From NCBI GenBank assembly GCA_903928275.1, contig CAIYQJ010000289.1:1-16417 (forward strand): a DNA stretch of 16,417 bases, in the 5' to 3' direction. This DNA is from an uncultured Chloroflexota bacterium (GTDB lineage: Bacteria; Chloroflexota; Limnocylindria; Limnocylindrales; CSP1-4). The notes under the pieces were generated by a model. It saw only the letters and a list, made by a program, of their open reading frames with translations. It searched no databases and was not told where the DNA came from. Positions 13,846 to 16,417 of this stretch are shown piece after piece. How positions within the stretch are numbered: the stretch's first letter is position 1; every line of letters starts with the position of its first letter. Made by a program: the position numbers and the translations under genes.

Positions 13846-13883
13846 AGAACCCCGGGCCCGACCACCCGGGGTTCTACCCTTTT
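13846..13883 (+). terminator. Rho-independent terminator of tRNA-fMet
   Basis: AGAACCCCGGG (13846-13856) pairs perfectly with CCCGGGGTTCT (13865-13875) around an 8-base loop, followed after four bases by TTTT (13880-13883). An 11-bp GC-rich stem plus T run 16 bases after the tRNA is a textbook intrinsic terminator and separates the tRNA from the GMC gene. Confidence 0.85.
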
Positions 13884-13910
13884 CGGGCGCCGACGCGCCG
13901 TCCGCTGGGC

Positions 13911-13916
13911 TACCCT
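13911..13916 (+). promoter_or_regulatory. Candidate leaderless -10 box of the GMC oxidoreductase gene
   Basis: TACCCT is followed by exactly six bases and then ATG 13923. Because the tRNA terminator lies just upstream, this gene needs its own promoter, and this geometry would place the transcript start at the start codon. No -35 is evident. Confidence 0.4.
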
Positions 13917-13922
13917 CCACCG

Positions 13923-15833
13923 ATGCCCTCCCACCTCGAGACCCTCGCCGCCATCGTCGACACCTTCGCCCCCGGCGAGCCTCCCGGCGTCGACCCCGCG
14001 GTCCCCAGGGGGCTGCCGTCCGCGAGCGCGCTCGGGATCCACGAGCGGCTCCTCGCGGAGGTCGAGGCGCTCGGCCGTCCCGATCTCGTCCTGCAGCTGC
14101 GTCTCCTCCTCCGCGCGGTCGAGAACCCCATCCTCAACCTGGGGCTCGTGGGCCGGCCGGTGCGCTTCTCGCGACTGCCGCTCGCCGAGCGCGAGGCATT
14201 CCTCCGGCGGCTGGGCACCAGCCCGGTCCCGCTCACGCGGACCGGCTTCCAGGACCTCAAGCGGCTCACCCTCATCCTCCTGTACGGCATCGAGTCCTCG
14301 CCGTACCGCGCGCTGACGGGAGTCACCGCGCCCGCGCCGGACGTCCCCGACGCATCCGTCCTCGACGTGCGGACGCCGCGCCCCGGCGAGATCGTGGAGG
14401 CGGACGCCTGTGTCATCGGGTCAGGGGCGGGCGGCGGCGTCGCCGCGGCCGTTCTCGCCGCGTCGGGGAAGCGCGTCGTGGTCCTGGAGCGGGCGGCGAA
14501 CGTGACGGAGCGTGACTTCGGCGGGCCGGAGCTCGCCGGCCTCGAGAAGCTGTTCCTCGACAGGGGGCTGGCGGCGACGAGCGACCGATGGCTCTCGATC
14601 CGCGCCGGGAACGCGGTGGGCGGCGGGACGGTCGTGAACTGGAGCTCGTCGCTCCGGCTGCCGGACGCGATCCGCGAGGAGTGGCGAGCGGCGGGCGTCG
14701 ACGACCTGGACCGCCACTACGATGCGGTCGAGGCCCGACTGGGGGTGACGTCGGGGGAGAGCGCCCGCAACGGCCCGAACGCCGCGCTCGAGCGGGGTCT
14801 CGCCGCGCTCGGCCTGCCCTCGGTCACTATCCCGCGCAACGTCCGCGGCTGCACGGATTGCGGGCCGTGCGCGGTGGGCTGCCGCTCCGGGGCGAAGCAG
14901 TCGGTGCTCCGGACGTACCTCGCCGACGCGTGCGCGGCCGGCGCGTCGATCCTCGACCGGACGGAGGCCCGTCGGATCCTCGTGCGGGACGGCCGCGTCG
15001 AGGGCGTGGTGGCGTCCGTGCCCGGCGGCGAGATCACGGTCCGGGCGCCGCTCGTCGCGCTCGCCGGTGGGTCGATCCTCTCGCCCGCGGTCCTCCTGCG
15101 ATCTGGCATCGCGACCGGCACGGCGGGCCGATCGCTCCTGCTCCACCCGGTCACCGCGGTCCTCGGCCACTACGACGACGCGATCCACCCGTGGTCCGGC
15201 GTCCCGCAGTCGGTCATGAGCGACGCGTTCGCCGAGGTCGACGGGACGCACGGGTTCCGGATCGAAGCGGCGCCGATGCACCCCGGCATCATCGCCTCGG
15301 GATACCCCTGGTGGTCGGACGCGCAGCATCGCGCCGGGCTCGCGGATGCCTCGCGCTGCGCGGCGTTCCTCGGGATCGTCAAGGACCGGACGCCGGGCCG
15401 GATCGGCGTCGGCCGCGACGGCAGCGTGCGGATCCAATACGGAGTGGGGGACCCGGAACGCCGGCTGCTGCTCCGCGCCACCGTGGAGCTCGCCCGGATC
15501 CACCACGCGGCGGGCGCGCGACGGATCGTCACGCTCCACACGCCGCCGCTGTCGTTCGGCCGGGGCGCGTCGATCGACGCGTTCGCCGCCGCGATCGAGC
15601 GGCGCGGCATCGTGCCGAACCGGATCCTCCTCTTCACGGCGCACCAGCTCGCGAGCTGCCGGATCGGGACGAGCGCGAAGGACTCCACGGCCGACCCGGA
15701 CGGGAAGGTGCGCGGGGTGGACGGGCTCTACGTGACCGACGCGAGCGCGTTCCCCACCGCGAGCGGCGTCAACCCCATGCTCTCGATCATGGCGCTCGCG
15801 CGGCGCACCGCGGAGCGCATGGCGGTGCGCTGA
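13923..15833 (+). CDS. GMC-family oxidoreductase, long-chain fatty alcohol oxidase-like
   Basis: A 636-residue FAD-dependent oxidoreductase. Residues 1-155 form a helical N-terminal region (LETLAAIVDTF, LYGIESSPYRALTG) typical of the fatty alcohol oxidase branch. The FAD Rossmann motif is VIGSGAGGG (164-172), with LERA at the end of the second strand. A four-cysteine cluster, CTDCGPCAVGC (Cys310, Cys313, Cys316, Cys320), precedes GAKQSV, as in the FAO branch. Near the C-terminus TAHQLASC (His574) and ASGVNPMLSI (Asn617) supply the catalytic His/Asn pair of GMC enzymes. It probably oxidises a long-chain alcohol or a similar hydrophobic alcohol to the aldehyde, in the cytoplasm or at the membrane; no signal peptide is seen. 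The ATG sits six bases after a TACCCT box. It is monocistronic, between the tRNA terminator and a convergent ABC permease. Confidence 0.92.
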   Translation: MPSHLETLAAIVDTFAPGEPPGVDPAVPRGLPSASALGIHERLLAEVEALGRPDLVLQLRLLLRAVENPILNLGLVGRPVRFSRLPLAEREAFLRRLGTSPVPLTRTGFQDLKRLTLILLYGIESSPYRALTGVTAPAPDVPDASVLDVRTPRPGEIVEADACVIGSGAGGGVAAAVLAASGKRVVVLERAANVTERDFGGPELAGLEKLFLDRGLAATSDRWLSIRAGNAVGGGTVVNWSSSLRLPDAIREEWRAAGVDDLDRHYDAVEARLGVTSGESARNGPNAALERGLAALGLPSVTIPRNVRGCTDCGPCAVGCRSGAKQSVLRTYLADACAAGASILDRTEARRILVRDGRVEGVVASVPGGEITVRAPLVALAGGSILSPAVLLRSGIATGTAGRSLLLHPVTAVLGHYDDAIHPWSGVPQSVMSDAFAEVDGTHGFRIEAAPMHPGIIASGYPWWSDAQHRAGLADASRCAAFLGIVKDRTPGRIGVGRDGSVRIQYGVGDPERRLLLRATVELARIHHAAGARRIVTLHTPPLSFGRGASIDAFAAAIERRGIVPNRILLFTAHQLASCRIGTSAKDSTADPDGKVRGVDGLYVTDASAFPTASGVNPMLSIMALARRTAERMAVR

Positions 15834-15865
15834 CCGTCACGGCCCGCCGGCCCCGACAGTCGCGC

Positions 15866-16417
15866 CTACTCCCAGCGGAACGTCCGGGCCGTCAGGATCG
15901 CCGAGGCGGCCGCCCAGGCGGCGAGGACCAGGAGCGGGATCACCGCGTCGCCGCCCGGGCCGAATCCCACGCGCAGCGCGTCCGTCAGGGCCGCCGCAGG
16001 CAGCGCGTGGGCGAACGCCGCGAGCGGGCCCGGGAGACGGTCGAGCGGCAGGATCACGCCGCCGACGAGGAGGAACATGACGAAGAGCGCGTTCGCGAGG
16101 GCCAGTGTCGCCTCCGCCCTGAGCGCGCCCGCCATGAGCAGCCCGAGGCTCGCGAAGGCCGCGGTGCCGAGGACGACAGCGGCGACGAGCACGACGGGCG
16201 CGATCCCCGGGCCGGGGCGCCAGCCGATGGCGACGGCGACGGCGACGAGGATGACGATCCCGACCGCCTCGACGGCCGCGACCGCCAGGATCTTCGATGC
16301 CAGCAGGCCCCCGCGCGTGAGCGGCGAGCCGCCGAGACGCTTGAGGACGCCGTAGGAGCGTTCGAACGCGGTCGAGATGCCGAGGTTCACGAAGCTCGTC
16401 GCGATGATCGCGAGGCC
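15866..16417 (-). CDS. ABC-2 type transporter permease, cut by the right edge
   Basis: The C-terminal 183 residues of an ABC-2 family permease; the reading frame is open to the last base of the window, so the true start lies beyond it. A GTG at 16390 is in frame but not a natural start, since coding sequence (GLAIIATSF) continues upstream. FERSYGVLKRLGGSPLTR is the cytoplasmic coupling-helix region found in ABC-2 permeases such as drug and polysaccharide exporters. Four to five hydrophobic segments follow, with PLDRLPGPLAAFAHALPAAALTDALR before the last segment, also family-typical. It would pair with an ATP-binding protein, probably encoded upstream outside the window. It ends in TAG and converges on the GMC gene with 32 bases between. 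The substrate is unknown. Confidence 0.85.
   Translation of the reverse strand, partial: GLAIIATSFVNLGISTAFERSYGVLKRLGGSPLTRGGLLASKILAVAAVEAVGIVILVAVAVAIGWRPGPGIAPVVLVAAVVLGTAAFASLGLLMAGALRAEATLALANALFVMFLLVGGVILPLDRLPGPLAAFAHALPAAALTDALRVGFGPGGDAVIPLLVLAAWAAASAILTARTFRWE

Noticed and set aside
14421..15644. A 407-codon minus-strand frame inside the GMC gene
   Set aside because: It is antisense to a protein with intact FAD and catalytic motifs; composition is Arg-rich and featureless.
1..16417. CRISPR arrays, insertion sequences, prophage or toxin-antitoxin genes
   Set aside because: No regularly spaced repeats, transposase or integrase motifs, or terminal inverted repeats were seen; both tRNAs lack an adjacent integrase or a duplicated 3' end.

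Overview
The window is very GC-rich, densely coding DNA with many GTG starts and few strong Shine-Dalgarno sites. It looks like a chromosome segment of an aerobic, non-spore-forming bacterium. The gene mix is a mannose-family PTS, a CruF-type carotenoid enzyme, a fatty-alcohol-oxidase-type GMC oxidoreductase, SpoIID plus FG-GAP and a DUF5666-like protein. Together with the base composition it suggests Chloroflexota (Limnocylindria/Ellin6529-like), with Actinobacteriota as the alternative. That placement is inference: there is no rRNA or marker gene here. No mobile element, CRISPR array or phage gene was seen, and no gene-free stretch exceeds about 210 bases.

Layout. (1) 6-3729, minus strand: a PTS operon in the order IIA, IIB, fused IIC-IID, then an unknown membrane protein. 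Its probable promoter and a tandem octamer repeat lie at 3777-3818. (2) 3897-3968, plus: tRNA-Lys(UUU), whose last three bases are the reverse complement of the stop codon of the convergent HD gene. (3) 3966-8413, minus: a small membrane protein, an S51 (cyanophycinase-like) peptidase, a secreted DUF5666-like protein with its own regulatory region, a secreted SpoIID domain fused to six FG-GAP repeats, and a SpoT/MESH1-like HD hydrolase. (4) 8484-11598, plus: an MFS transporter, an alpha/beta hydrolase and a CruF-like carotenoid enzyme, joined by two 4-base ATGA overlaps. (5) 11654-13536, minus: a TspO-like membrane protein and a metallo-beta-lactamase-fold lipoprotein. (6) 13720-15833, plus: an initiator tRNA with a clear promoter and a textbook terminator, then a GMC oxidoreductase. 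(7) 15866 to the right edge, minus: an ABC-2 permease cut by the window.

How the parts work together. The PTS genes would form one phosphorelay-driven sugar permease; Enzyme I and HPr must be encoded elsewhere. The MFS, hydrolase and CruF genes are probably co-translated and may serve one carotenoid or lipid task. The SpoIID/FG-GAP and HD genes are probably coupled, with two bases between stop and start. A recurring regulatory theme is a TAnnnT hexamer exactly six bases before a start codon (three good cases, one weaker), which suggests leaderless transcripts. An 11-bp-period direct repeat of CGTAAGG upstream of the DUF5666-like gene resembles an OmpR/PhoB-family response-regulator site. I see no clear novel defence or biosynthetic system. 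The most unusual items are the IIC-IID fusion with its repeat-bearing leader, the SpoIID/FG-GAP fusion, the candidate stand-alone alarmone hydrolase and the three-gene carotenoid operon.
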